Origin: Peptococcaceae bacterium
GTDB lineage: Bacteria; Bacillota; Peptococcia; DRI-13
Length of the DNA: 42,676 nucleotides
Assembly (NCBI GenBank): GCA_020054815.1
Contig: JAIHAN010000004.1
Location: forward strand, 1-42,676
Reading direction: 5' to 3'
Shown: positions 9,147-16,353 of the stretch, in pieces
Layout of the letters: every line of letters starts with the position of its first letter
Position numbering within the stretch: the stretch's first letter is position 1
Notes under the pieces: generated by a model
What the model saw: only the letters and a program-made list of their open reading frames with translations
Told to the model about the DNA's origin: nothing
The model's database searches: none
Translations under genes and position numbers: made by a program

Positions 9147-10445
9147 ATGGAATATGCCCGAGCGCTGGAGACTATAGCCAATCTTACGAAGTTCGGTATC
9201 AACCTGGGGCTCTCAAGAATAACTAAACTTTTGGCCTTGTTAGGTAATCCCCACGAGTCTATACCTGTGATTCATATCGGGGGGACCAACGGGAAAGGTT
9301 CGACCACCGCTATCCTGGCGGCGGTGTTAAAGGAAGCGGGCTACAAGGTGGGGACTTATACCTCCCCCCACCTTATTTCCTATACTGAGCGATACATGAT
9401 CAATGGTCACCCTATTCCCGAGGAGGAGTTTGCCCGGCTGGTCAGTGAAGTGGTTCCTTTATCTGAACAAGTATATGCCTCTACGAGTGAATACCCTACA
9501 GAATTTGAGGTGTTGACGGCCCTGGCTTTCCTCTACTTTTACCGGGAGAAAGTCGATATACTCCTTCTGGAAGTAGGCCTGGGAGGCGATATTGATTCCA
9601 CCAACGTGGTCTCTTCGCCCCTTTTATCCATCATTACCAATGTGACCCTGGACCACCAGGATTATCTCGGCCCCACACCCCGGGAGATTGCGGTAAGAAA
9701 GGGCGGCATTATCAAGAAGAACCGTCCTGTGATTACAGCCGCCCAGGATGAAGAAGTACTTGACGTACTGCGCTCAATCGCCCAGGAAAAGGGGGCTCCC
9801 TTCCATGAGGTATGTAAAGAGGTACAGTGGGCAAAACTCAGTGAGGATGAGATAGGCCAGACTTTCCGGGTGCAGACGAGGGAGCAGAATTATGGGGAGC
9901 TTTACCTGCCTCTCCAGGGCGACCACCAGCTTGTTAACGGCGCTACGGCTGTCCTGGCGTTGGAAATTCTCCAGTCCCAGGGATGGAACATCACACGGGA
10001 AAAGATTAAAAAAGGTTTTGCTGCCGCCGCCTGGCCCGGTCGCCTGGAAATTATGGGGCGTGATCCCCTTGTGGTCATAGATGGAGCCCATAATGCCGCG
10101 GGAATCGAGGCTTTGGCGCGCTGGCTCCGGAAAAAACGGGCCCGCCATTTAAGGGTCATTCTGATTATCGGCATGCTGGCCGATAAGGACCGGCTGGGGG
10201 CGGCCAATCTTTTAGCTCCCCTGGTGGATAAGGTAATCATAACGAAACCTCTCTCCCCCCGGGCCGGAAACTGGCAGGAACTAGGCACTTATTTCCAAAA
10301 AGAGACGGGAGATGTTTCCGTTATTGAAGATCTGAAGGGGGCTTTAAACCAGGGGTTAAAGGAAGCGGGGGAAAATGATCTTGTTCTAATCACAGGGTCC
10401 TTATATCTTATCGGTGAAGTTCGCAAAATTCTCCTGCATGGCTAG
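9147..10445 (+). CDS. folC: Folylpolyglutamate synthase / dihydrofolate synthase
   Basis: A 432-residue Mur-ligase-family enzyme that adds glutamate to folates and may also make dihydrofolate from dihydropteroate. The ATP-binding loop is GGTNGKGSTT near residue 48. The conserved TSPHL segment follows, then EVGLGGDIDSTNV and TNVTLDHQDYLG, and late in the protein VIDGAHNAAG, all FolC hallmarks. ATG at 9147 is chosen because it begins the normal N terminus; an upstream extension would run inside valS. The ribosome binding site is weak and the gap from valS is 4 bases, so translation is probably coupled. Confidence 0.95.
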   Translation: MEYARALETIANLTKFGINLGLSRITKLLALLGNPHESIPVIHIGGTNGKGSTTAILAAVLKEAGYKVGTYTSPHLISYTERYMINGHPIPEEEFARLVSEVVPLSEQVYASTSEYPTEFEVLTALAFLYFYREKVDILLLEVGLGGDIDSTNVVSSPLLSIITNVTLDHQDYLGPTPREIAVRKGGIIKKNRPVITAAQDEEVLDVLRSIAQEKGAPFHEVCKEVQWAKLSEDEIGQTFRVQTREQNYGELYLPLQGDHQLVNGATAVLALEILQSQGWNITREKIKKGFAAAAWPGRLEIMGRDPLVVIDGAHNAAGIEALARWLRKKRARHLRVILIIGMLADKDRLGAANLLAPLVDKVIITKPLSPRAGNWQELGTYFQKETGDVSVIEDLKGALNQGLKEAGENDLVLITGSLYLIGEVRKILLHG

Positions 10446-10456
10446 AGTTCTAAATC

Positions 10457-10491
10457 CCATCCCATCCTACATAAAATGTAAGGTGGGATGG
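10457..10491 (+). other. Intercistronic hairpin partly covering the SPOR-gene RBS
   Basis: A 16-bp stem with one mismatch (10457-10472 with 10476-10491, loop AAA) sits between folC and the next gene. It is not followed by T residues, so it is not a simple terminator. Its 3' arm includes the first bases of the GGAGGTG ribosome binding site. Confidence 0.6.
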
Positions 10492-10501
10492 AGGTGTTAA
10501 T

Positions 10502-11320
10502 GTGCAGCGACAGCCTAACCTAAAAAGATTTCTCTCCATATTTGTAGTTGTTGCCGCCGTAGTTGTCGCGTCTTTAGTACTAGGACAGGTTATTGGTGGG
10601 TTCTACCTTGTCAACCTCACTAAAGATGAGATAGTGACTGTGAATGGGTCTAAAAGTTCGGAGCAGGACAGTTCGGGTAAAAAGAAGGTTTTACGGTTGA
10701 AAAAGTTTGCTTTTTATACGGTGCAGGTGGCTGCTTTCAACCAGCAGGAAGAAGCTCTCTCCCTGGGCAGGAAGCTGGCTGAAAAAAGTTTGCCTGTAGT
10801 AATAACCGGAGAACCTCCCCACAAGGTTTGGTTAGGCTTTGTCAACAACCAGGAAAAATTACTGATTCTTGCCAACAGTATCCAGGTTAATGGTCAAAAG
10901 TCTATTGTCGTTAAAGGTGAGGTTAATTCTATCGCTTTTAAATTTGCAGCGGGAGATACTTTTGCCGAGAAGGAAATTGCGCCTTTTTTGGGCCGCATCA
11001 GCCTCTGCCTGGAGAAGGGACTGCTTTTATACGGCAGTACCGGCATTAAAGATTATCCGGAAAGTGATTACAAAGGGAAGTTTTCTCTCCTGGCCGGGGA
11101 ACTGCAGGAAGTATCCACTATGGGTTTAAATATTGCCCGCCAGGAGAAAGCCCGTGAGACAGCCCAAGGAATACTGATTTTAACGGAAAGGTGCCGGGAC
11201 TGGGCTAAAAGTTTGGAGCAGCTAAACGGCCAGTGGCAGGAGGAAAAACTTATCCTCAGCCAGCAGCAAGCCCTGGCTCTTGTGGAAGATTTTCACAGGT
11301 TTTTAGGTAATTCTAACTAA
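10502..11320 (+). CDS. Membrane-anchored SPOR-domain protein
   Basis: A 272-residue protein with an N-terminal transmembrane anchor (about 12-36). A SPOR-like repeat follows (about 70-140), recognisable as [22 protein letters not shown] and later [15 protein letters not shown] domains bind denuded peptidoglycan, so the protein is likely localised to the septum or remodelled wall. The C-terminal half (150-272) is helical and has no recognised domain. The start is GTG at 10502, preceded by GGAGGTG. It follows folC, and a hairpin lies between them. Confidence 0.8.
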   Translation: MQRQPNLKRFLSIFVVVAAVVVASLVLGQVIGGFYLVNLTKDEIVTVNGSKSSEQDSSGKKKVLRLKKFAFYTVQVAAFNQQEEALSLGRKLAEKSLPVVITGEPPHKVWLGFVNNQEKLLILANSIQVNGQKSIVVKGEVNSIAFKFAAGDTFAEKEIAPFLGRISLCLEKGLLLYGSTGIKDYPESDYKGKFSLLAGELQEVSTMGLNIARQEKARETAQGILILTERCRDWAKSLEQLNGQWQEEKLILSQQQALALVEDFHRFLGNSN

Positions 11321-11345
11321 TAAAAAGAATATTTATATAGGAATC

Positions 11346-11375
11346 TTGTACCACTCTTTGGGCCTATGTTATAAT
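11346..11375 (+). promoter_or_regulatory. Promoter of rex
   Basis: TTGTAC at 11346-11351 and a perfect TATAAT at 11370-11375, spaced 18 bases. Its position inside the longest possible open frame shows that rex must start downstream of it. Confidence 0.7.
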
Positions 11376-11396
11376 ACTCACAAAGGAGGAGTGGCC

Positions 11397-12029
11397 TTGA
11401 AAACCTTGAAGATTCCTGAAGCAACCATTATTAGATTATCCGTATATTCAAGATATCTGACCCAACTGGACAAGAACGGGATAACTACTATTTCCTCAGG
11501 TGAAATTGCTGACGGTGTTGGGGGTACTCCCGCCCAGGTCCGAAAAGACCTGGCCTATTTTGGTGAATTTGGCACCCGGGGTGTAGGGTACAACGTAAGG
11601 GATTTAAATGAACAAATCATTAAGATTCTCGGGCTCTCCAATAAGTGGAACGTGGTTATCGTCGGCGCCGGTAACCTGGGCTCTGCCCTTACCCAGTATA
11701 AGGGCTTCCTGGAGAGAGGTTTTAATGTGGTGGCCGTCTTTGATAACGATATTAATAAAGTGGGCTTAAGATTATCGGGTATTCCCATTTATCCCATTGC
11801 CCGCGCAGAGGAGATTGTTAAGCAGGAAAGGGTGCAGATTGGCATCATTGCCGTGCCTGCTCCTTACGCTCAGGAGGTAGCCGATACCCTGGTCCAGGCA
11901 GGTGTCAAAGCCATTCTTAACTTTGCACCCCGCGTAATATCTGTCCCTGACGATGTAGAGCTGCGTAACGTGGATTTGGCCGTAAACCTGGAAATATTGA
12001 CCTTTAACTTAGGAATGAATAAGAAATAA
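11397..12029 (+). CDS. rex: Redox-sensing transcriptional repressor Rex
   Basis: A 210-residue NADH/NAD+-sensing repressor of fermentation and respiration genes. The N-terminal winged helix (about 1-75) contains [16 protein letters not shown] and the recognition segment [18 protein letters not shown]. The Rossmann domain follows, with [12 protein letters not shown] as the dinucleotide loop. The C-terminal helix completes the swapped dimer. The start is TTG at 11397, 7 bases after AAGGAGG; upstream in-frame codons overlap the promoter. A strong terminator follows. Length is normal. Confidence 0.95.
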   Translation: MKTLKIPEATIIRLSVYSRYLTQLDKNGITTISSGEIADGVGGTPAQVRKDLAYFGEFGTRGVGYNVRDLNEQIIKILGLSNKWNVVIVGAGNLGSALTQYKGFLERGFNVVAVFDNDINKVGLRLSGIPIYPIARAEEIVKQERVQIGIIAVPAPYAQEVADTLVQAGVKAILNFAPRVISVPDDVELRNVDLAVNLEILTFNLGMNKK

Positions 12030-12057
12030 GAAAGACGCTTGAATAGGCGTCTTTTTT
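12030..12057 (+). terminator. Rho-independent terminator of rex
   Basis: AAAGACGC (12031-12038) pairs with GCGTCTTT (12047-12054), ending in a T6 run. Confidence 0.88.
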
Positions 12058-12068
12058 GCTGACTAAAA

Positions 12069-12084
12069 CAGGCTTGCGTTAGTG
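12069..12084 (+). repeat. Left copy of a 16-bp direct repeat
   Basis: CAGGCTTGCGTTAGTG, matching CAGGCTTGCGTAAGTG at 16328-16343 in 15 of 16 positions and in the same orientation. The two copies bracket the patchwork region. There is no integrase gene between them. Confidence 0.6.
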
Positions 12085-12250
12085 TGTTATTTTAGTAAGT
12101 GTTTTAGGAAATCTGATTGACAATGCTTTTGAAGCGGCAGAACCCCTTCCCGTTACTCATAGGCTGGTAGAGTTGCAAATTGACTCTAATGGGCAGGAAT
12201 ATATCTTTACTGTGTCCAACAGGGGGATTTCTCTGGATAAATGGTTATAA
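12083..12250 (+). pseudogene. Fossil of a GHKL sensor histidine kinase (C-terminal ATPase domain)
   Basis: After a stop at 12080-12082, an open frame reads through VLGNLIDNAFEAAE, a clear N-box of a GHKL/AgrC-LytS-type kinase. A strand ending in FTVSNRGISL follows, then TAA at 12248-12250. Only about 55 codons remain; there is no start, no transmembrane part, no phospho-acceptor His and no G-boxes. It is probably the remnant of the kinase that once served the LytTR response regulator at 14574-15323. Confidence 0.75.
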
Positions 12251-12372
12251 TTACAAATTCAACTACCTATGTAAAAGAGGCAGCTGCTTATATGCAAGCG
12301 GGAACCCAAAGAATTTTCATAACTCGGGGCGGCAGTACTTGGGAATTTAGATTAATAAGCACAATCGGTTAA
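12241..12372 (+). CDS. Hypothetical 43-residue open frame
   Basis: ATG at 12241 overlaps the last 10 bases of the kinase fossil in another frame and runs 43 codons to TAA, ending just before a hairpin terminator. There is no convincing ribosome binding site. The product has a helical start (YVKEAAAYMQAG) and a strand-like end. I do not recognise it; it may be a fragment or chance. Confidence 0.2.
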   Translation: MVIITNSTTYVKEAAAYMQAGTQRIFITRGGSTWEFRLISTIG

Positions 12373-12379
12373 ATAATTT

Positions 12380-12402
12380 AAAGGGGGCATAATGCCCCCT
12401 TT
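12380..12402. terminator. Bidirectional GC-rich hairpin
   Basis: AAAGGGGGCAT (12380-12390) pairs with ATGCCCCCTTT (12392-12402). A- and T-rich flanks on both sides allow it to act in both directions. It lies at the 3' end of the minus-strand membrane protein gene. Confidence 0.7.
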
Positions 12403-12826
12403 AGCTTTTAGACTTCCTAACGCTGGTTAGGAGTATATACCCGAATACTATTCCAAACAAACTATAAAACATTCTGTCGTAGTTCATTGGTAACGGCAGG
12501 TATTTACCTATTACTGATAGGTAAAGAATATTAGTAGACGCAATATATAATGTCGGTATTCCAGCGGAGATTAGTCTGGTCCAATTAACATCCCATTTAC
12601 CTGGATTGTTAATCTCATTGATAAAGTTTGGAGTAGCAAAATAAATGCCAATTACAATAGGATATATTAATTCATAAAAATGAAGCCCCCAAGTATTTGC
12701 TCGGGTCAAAGCCAGCACCCTTATTTCATGCTCAATATTATATCCAAAATTTAATATAACTCCTAGGAGAACAATGTATAAAAAGTACCATAATCCTTGT
12801 TTGAAGTCTTTCAATATAATCACCAC
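12401..12826 (-). CDS. Hypothetical four-helix membrane protein
   Basis: A 141-residue protein with four hydrophobic segments (about 10-27, 50-66, 86-105 and 118-135) and a basic tail. It is AT-rich, with codon use unlike the rex-valS region, which fits the surrounding acquired or decaying DNA. On the minus strand, GGTGATTATATTG precedes the ATG, a weak ribosome binding site. I do not recognise the family and no functional motif is seen. Confidence 0.55.
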   Translation of the reverse strand: MVIILKDFKQGLWYFLYIVLLGVILNFGYNIEHEIRVLALTRANTWGLHFYELIYPIVIGIYFATPNFINEINNPGKWDVNWTRLISAGIPTLYIASTNILYLSVIGKYLPLPMNYDRMFYSLFGIVFGYILLTSVRKSKS

Positions 12827-12865
12827 CTTTTACATCTATATACTACTCTACTGCGAACATCAATG

Positions 12866-12943
12866 GAGCCACTCGCTAATTAATTTTTGCGCCATCTGTG
12901 CTAACCAATTATTGAGCCATGCGCTAATTAATATTCGAGCCAC
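12866..12943. repeat. Paired direct repeats, probable IS21-type terminal repeats
   Basis: GAGCCACTCGCTAATTAAT (from 12866) and GAGCCATGCGCTAATTAAT (from 12914) are near-identical, and each is followed by a GCCA or GAGCCA word. Multiple internal end repeats are typical of IS21-family elements, and an istB fossil lies directly inside. This marks one end of a dead insertion sequence. Confidence 0.6.
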
Positions 12944-12945
12944 TC

Positions 12946-13290
12946 TTATGTAACTTCGATGCTGCTTTTCATACGGTAGGAGTTGCCGTTCATATCAAGT
13001 ATATGAGATTTAAATGTTAGTCGGTCCACCAGGGCAGCAACCATAGTCTCGTTTTCAAATAATGCAGTCCAACTTGAGAAATCCAGGTTAGTTGTAATAC
13101 TAATACTCACTCGTTCAGAACGTTCTGAAACTACTTTAAATAAAAGCTCTGAGTTGTGCCTATTAAAGCTAATATATGATAATTCATCTTGTTTTGAGTA
13201 TCGTTCTTGGCGCAGCCCAAAATGTCATCGAGTTCTGTCTTCCAGCATCTTCTGCAATGTCTCGACAAAAGGCTCTTAGAAAGCATTTTG
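12946..13290 (-). pseudogene. istB: IstB-like IS21 helper ATPase, decayed
   Basis: On the minus strand, 13224 to 12946 is an open frame containing DELSYISFNRHNSELLFKV, SITTNLDFSSWTALFENE and AALVDRLTFKSHILDMNG, which match the C-terminal half of IstB. Upstream the match continues in the same frame as VETLQKMLEDR (about 13235-13275) but is interrupted by stop codons, and the Walker B strand is partly deleted. The N-terminal half with the P-loop is missing, and there is no IstA partner. Inactive remnant. Confidence 0.8.
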
Positions 13291-13518
13291 CAAGTTTCGA
13301 GCTAACTTCAGGTTGTTTTTTATTATAAATTGACTGAGTTGAAAATATTGTTTCTTTTAGTAATTATAACATTATTTTTATGGAAAATTTATTCATCATT
13401 TTATTTTTTATTATCGTTGCAACCTATTAAACTGTAAGTAATTACTGCCTGAGGAAGGAAAATAAGGAATTATGTAGAAATTATTATATAGAAAATGATT
13501 AAGAATAATATTGATTGA
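13291..13518. other. AT-rich non-coding stretch upstream of the riboswitch
   Basis: No credible gene. Very AT-rich. It must contain the promoter of the c-di-GMP riboswitch transcript, but I cannot place it confidently. Confidence 0.5.
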
Positions 13519-13606
13519 TAAAGGCAAACTTGCCGAAAGGCAGGGACGCAAAGCCACGGGTCTACAGCGAATACTATTGTAGCGCCATGACAGCCGGGTT
13601 GCCACA
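13519..13606 (+). promoter_or_regulatory. Cyclic di-GMP-I riboswitch aptamer (GEMM-I)
   Basis: The aptamer shows GGCAAACTTGCCGAAAGGCA, then GGGACGCAAAGCCACGGGTCTA, and a closing segment ACAGCCGGGTTGCC. These are the paired stems and GNRA-type loop/receptor of GEMM-I. It would bind cyclic di-GMP and control the downstream terminator hairpin, and so the membrane protein/LytTR operon. Confidence 0.92.
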
Positions 13607-13618
13607 GAAAGCACATCA

Positions 13619-13667
13619 GGCTCACTGGTGCTTAAACTATTTTAGGCATCGGTGAGTCTTTGTCTTT
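13619..13667 (+). terminator. Riboswitch expression platform terminator
   Basis: GGCTCACTGGTGC (13619-13631) pairs fully, with three G-U pairs, with GCATCGGTGAGTC (13646-13658). TTTGTCTTT follows. It lies 12 bases after the aptamer, so ligand binding probably decides whether it forms. Confidence 0.75.
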
Positions 13668-13685
13668 GAGCAGGAAATACGGAGG

Positions 13686-13737
13686 TGCATTTTGGAGGTG
13701 TTTTCCCGCATTTGGGAGAAGAAAAACCGCATTTTGT
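13686..13737 (+). promoter_or_regulatory. Three direct repeats at 21-bp spacing, probable LytTR boxes
   Basis: GTGCATTTTGG, CCGCATTTGGG and CCGCATTTTGT have their shared GCA at 13687, 13708 and 13729, exactly 21 bases apart. LytTR regulators bind direct repeats on one DNA face at this spacing, and a LytTR response regulator is encoded in the operon. The sites lie downstream of the riboswitch terminator, 55 bases before the first gene. Confidence 0.6.
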
Positions 13738-13790
13738 CCTAACTGGCAGGAAAAGGGAAGGGAAATACGTAATAATGGGAGTGAGACCGC

Positions 13791-14273
13791 ATGGATCAAA
13801 TGCCATTTTTGGCAATCATACTTCAGTCAATTCCGGAAAGTATTATCCTTTTGTGCCTGGGGCTAGCAAGCATGGGTAAGACGTTGAATTTTAAAATGAT
13901 TTTACCCGTAGCTGTACTGTCCTCTGTATTGTCCTGGTTTGTGAGAATGTTACCGCTTCCATACGGGGTTCATACTTTTATTGGTGTTTTTGTAGTTGCT
14001 GGTTTGTTTGTGGCGTTTTTAAAACTGAGTTTATTGAAATCACTGGTAGCCTCGTTATTTGCTTTTAGTTGTCTTGTTGGAGCAGAAGCGGTTTTACTTC
14101 CCTTTTTGACTAAAGCGATAGGGATTGCTAGTTTTAAATACTCCTGGAGTAATTCTTTACTACGTATAGCGCTACCCTTACCTATACTCTTTTTGCTGGG
14201 TACGATTGTTTATTTCATGGTTAGATTTAAAATTTCTTTTGAAAGTCTGGTTCAAAAAACAGAAAAACATTAG
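13791..14273 (+). CDS. Membrane protein resembling a LytS/AgrC-type sensor region
   Basis: A 160-residue protein with five or so hydrophobic segments (about 5-25, 32-50, 58-78, 84-108 and 125-147) and a short basic tail. It has no kinase or other catalytic domain. The layout and its place directly upstream of a LytTR response regulator suggest it is the sensor half of a split or truncated GHKL kinase; the kinase-domain fossil at 12083-12250 supports this history. The start is ATG at 13791 with GGGAGTGAG upstream. Controlled by a c-di-GMP riboswitch and possibly by the repeats upstream. I do not recognise a named family. Confidence 0.6.
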   Translation: MDQMPFLAIILQSIPESIILLCLGLASMGKTLNFKMILPVAVLSSVLSWFVRMLPLPYGVHTFIGVFVVAGLFVAFLKLSLLKSLVASLFAFSCLVGAEAVLLPFLTKAIGIASFKYSWSNSLLRIALPLPILFLLGTIVYFMVRFKISFESLVQKTEKH

Positions 14274-14286
14274 GAGCAGTTTGATA

Positions 14287-14517
14287 ATGAGCTACTATCC
14301 TTCTACCTATTTACTGGTTGCCCTTGTACTAGGACAAATACTCTTCATAAGTCTCGGGGTCTTAATCATGCAGTATTATGGGCTGTTAGCCGGAAATATT
14401 ATCTTGTTTTCGGCCTCTATTATTCTCCTCAATTATTTTGCGGCAGTCCTGGGTGTTCAGCCTACCAGTTGGTCTGCATTTTATCAGCCGGAAATACCTC
14501 AAGAATTAAAGCGGTAA
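14287..14517 (+). CDS. Small two-helix membrane protein
   Basis: A 76-residue protein with two hydrophobic segments (about 8-27 and 34-55) and a polar C-terminal tail containing PTSWSAFYQPEIPQ. The start is ATG at 14287 with AGGAG about 10 bases upstream that overlaps the previous stop codon, so it is coupled to the membrane protein gene. No catalytic motif is seen. By context it may help the upstream membrane protein or the LytTR regulator. Family unknown. Confidence 0.55.
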   Translation: MSYYPSTYLLVALVLGQILFISLGVLIMQYYGLLAGNIILFSASIILLNYFAAVLGVQPTSWSAFYQPEIPQELKR

Positions 14518-14521
14518 CCCA

Positions 14522-14548
14522 AAAGGGCAGGAATCAATCCTGCCCTTT
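14522..14548 (+). other. Intercistronic hairpin before the LytTR gene
   Basis: A perfect 11-bp stem, AAAGGGCAGGA (14522-14532) with TCCTGCCCTTT (14538-14548), with no T-run after it. More likely an attenuator or mRNA-stability element than a full terminator. Confidence 0.65.
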
Positions 14549-14573
14549 CAGGGCTTTAGAGGGGGGATTAGAG

Positions 14574-15323
14574 ATGCTTAATGTACTGATAGTGGACGAT
14601 AACCCTGTTGAACGGGAATTTCTCAGGTTTCTTCTGGAAGAGATGCGAAGTGTCAAAGTAGTTGGGGAGGCCGAAGACGGCCAGGAGGCTCTGGAGCTTA
14701 TCAGTACCTTAAACCTCGATATTGTTTTCCTGGATATAAGTATGCCTAAAGTTGACGGCATGGAAGTAGCTAAGGAGCTTATTGCAGCCAGGGCTAAAGC
14801 CTTTATTGTTTTTGTTACGGTGGAGAGCAAGTATGCGGTAGAAGCCTTTGAACTCGATACAATTGATTACCTGTTGAAACCTTTTGATCGCTCCAGGTTG
14901 AGAAAAACCATGATGCGCATTAAGGAGCGTATGGCCGCCAAAGCTGCCATAGTACGGGAAAAGAAAACCAATCGTTTTTCCTTTAGAGTACCCAAGCTGT
15001 TTGTGCGCAGTGAGGGAGAAATTTTGGTGGTGAATGTTCCCGAAATTATTTTTGCCGAAAAAGATCAGGGAAAGCAGACCATCATCCATACGTTGAAGGG
15101 AATGTACCAGAGCCATAAAAACCTTTCGGAAATTGAGCAGGAACTGGCCAGGTTTCCCAACTTCCTACGTGTTCATAAATCTTATTTAATCAACATGGAT
15201 ATGGTCGAAAAAATAACCCCCTGGGGGGACAGTTCCTACAAGGTGCAGTTTGCTAAATACCCCAAAGATGCTTTGATCAGCCGGAAAAATGCCCAACTGG
15301 TCAAAGAACTGGCGTCGTTGTGA
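14574..15323 (+). CDS. LytTR-family response regulator
   Basis: A 249-residue cytoplasmic transcription factor. The receiver domain (1-120) has acidic D8/D9, phospho-acceptor D54 in IVFLDISMPK and the switch Lys in DYLLKPFD. The LytTR DNA-binding domain (about 145-249) includes EIIFAEKDQGKQTIIHTLKG and FLRVHKSYLINMDMVEKI. ATG at 14574 is chosen because it begins the receiver and follows a G-rich site; the frame extends upstream without a start of its own. No intact histidine kinase lies nearby, only a fossil. Likely targets are the repeat clusters at 13686-13737 and 15406-15437. A terminator follows. Confidence 0.93.
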   Translation: MLNVLIVDDNPVEREFLRFLLEEMRSVKVVGEAEDGQEALELISTLNLDIVFLDISMPKVDGMEVAKELIAARAKAFIVFVTVESKYAVEAFELDTIDYLLKPFDRSRLRKTMMRIKERMAAKAAIVREKKTNRFSFRVPKLFVRSEGEILVVNVPEIIFAEKDQGKQTIIHTLKGMYQSHKNLSEIEQELARFPNFLRVHKSYLINMDMVEKITPWGDSSYKVQFAKYPKDALISRKNAQLVKELASL

Positions 15324-15355
15324 AGCATAGGAAACACAACTGTAACTTCTTTTTT

Positions 15356-15381
15356 CAGCCTGTGATGGGCTGGTTTTTTTT
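15356..15381 (+). terminator. Terminator after the LytTR regulator
   Basis: CAGCC-TGTGATG-GGCTG hairpin followed by T8. Confidence 0.82.
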
Positions 15382-15405
15382 GCGGATATAGTGGAATGGA
15401 AAAAG

Positions 15406-15437
15406 CCGCATTTTGGAGTGATTTTCCCGCTTTTTGT
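15406..15437 (+). promoter_or_regulatory. Second pair of 21-bp-spaced repeats, probable LytTR boxes
   Basis: CCGCATTTTGG and CCCGCTTTTTG have their GC at 15408 and 15429, 21 bases apart, and a shared TTTTCCCGC connector also found in the first cluster. They lie upstream of the secreted protein gene, suggesting it is controlled by the same LytTR regulator. Confidence 0.55.
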
Positions 15438-15499
15438 CCTAATTTGAACACAGGAATGGGACGGGATTTTAGAATGGAATTAAGAAAATGGTTTGTGCA

Positions 15500-15690
15500 A
15501 GTAAGTGTGACATGTAAGGGGGGTGGTAACCATGTTAAATATATAGACCAGTCCCGTAAGGGAAGATGACGCCTCAGATAAGGGGCATATAAGCACTTTC
15601 ACTCTGGAAATGACGCTGACGTTAGGGCCTACACCCAATCGAAAAATGAAATTGCGACAGAGAGTAGTCCTCATGTCGTGCCAACTATTT
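15500..15690 (+). other. Unassigned structured-looking stretch upstream of a secreted protein gene
   Basis: About 190 bases that are GC-richer than their surroundings. A frame is open from 15547 to a TAA at 15706 with no good start codon or ribosome binding site, and the opposite strand is also open. Short pairing segments such as GTCCCGTAAGGGA are visible. It could be a leader RNA, a gene fragment, or coincidence. I do not recognise a known RNA class. Confidence 0.35.
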
Positions 15691-15724
15691 CTTGGAAAAA
15701 AATATTAATAGGGAGGTACAAATT

Positions 15725-16225
15725 ATGTTCAATCGCAAAATGGTATTTAACCTAGTAGTGTTGTTACTGATTAGTTTCACTATAACACTAATTGCACCTG
15801 TGAGTGCTTCGGCTAGCGAAGAGGTAATTAATATAGATATCGCTCGAGAAATTGCTAATGGTTACCTTCAGAAATTTGCGGGTAAAGATAACTATTGGTC
15901 TAATTCGCAAGCTGGAAATTCATCAATGTTATATCTAATAGATGGACAATCCGGCGTCTATCTATTTGATGTTCTTAATAATGATAAAATAGTAGGAAAT
16001 ATTATTATTTTAGCTACAAAAGATAGAACTCCATTCATATCTTTAAGTACGCAAGATTTTAGTAAATTACTTGTCCAAGTGGAAGATAAGGTTCATAAAA
16101 CCCTAGTTGATAATCAAAAAATCGCCAATCCACGCTACATATACGGAGGACAATTTCTAATTGCTGTGGAATATACTATTGTAGAGAATGATAAAGAAGT
16201 TAAGAAAGTGCTATTTGACATTTAA
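15725..16225 (+). CDS. Secreted protein resembling a stand-alone protease propeptide
   Basis: A 166-residue protein. The signal peptide is clear: a basic start, a hydrophobic stretch at about 6-28 and an ASAS cleavage region. The mature part begins with a helix (DIAREIANGYLQKF) and continues with strands resembling the propeptide or inhibitor fold of streptopain- and C39-type secreted peptidases (MLYLIDGQSGVYLFDV). No catalytic Cys/His domain follows, so it may be an inhibitor or a truncated protease. ATG at 15725 has GGGAGG 8 bases upstream; an in-frame start at 15692 is less likely. Very AT-rich coding. Terminator follows. Confidence 0.55.
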   Translation: MFNRKMVFNLVVLLLISFTITLIAPVSASASEEVINIDIAREIANGYLQKFAGKDNYWSNSQAGNSSMLYLIDGQSGVYLFDVLNNDKIVGNIIILATKDRTPFISLSTQDFSKLLVQVEDKVHKTLVDNQKIANPRYIYGGQFLIAVEYTIVENDKEVKKVLFDI

Positions 16226-16257
16226 TAAATGAGCTTAAAGAGCCTTACTTAAAGAAA

Positions 16258-16304
16258 GAACAAAAGCACAACAATTAATTTAGTGCACGTACGTGCTTTT
16301 GTTC
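16258..16304 (+). terminator. Terminator after the secreted protein gene
   Basis: GAACAAAAGCAC (16258-16269) pairs perfectly with GTGCTTTTGTTC (16293-16304), then CTTTCC. Confidence 0.7.
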
Positions 16305-16327
16305 CTTTCCTATAGAAAAAGTGGGGG

Positions 16328-16343
16328 CAGGCTTGCGTAAGTG
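16328..16343 (+). repeat. Right copy of a 16-bp direct repeat
   Basis: CAGGCTTGCGTAAGTG, the partner of 12069-12084. Confidence 0.6.
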
Positions 16344-16353
16344 CATAATTTTG

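Noticed and set aside
12841-13300. Active IS21-family element
   Set aside because: IstA is absent, IstB is interrupted by stops and lacks its N-terminal half, so the element is dead.
13660-13879. Open frames of 64-68 codons between the riboswitch and the membrane protein gene
   Set aside because: They run across the riboswitch terminator and LytTR-like repeats, lack good ribosome binding sites, and overlap the real gene start.
15500-15690. Group II intron or known riboswitch
   Set aside because: The domain V hairpin and the consensus blocks of c-di-GMP-II, cobalamin, M-box and ydaO classes are missing; left as unassigned.
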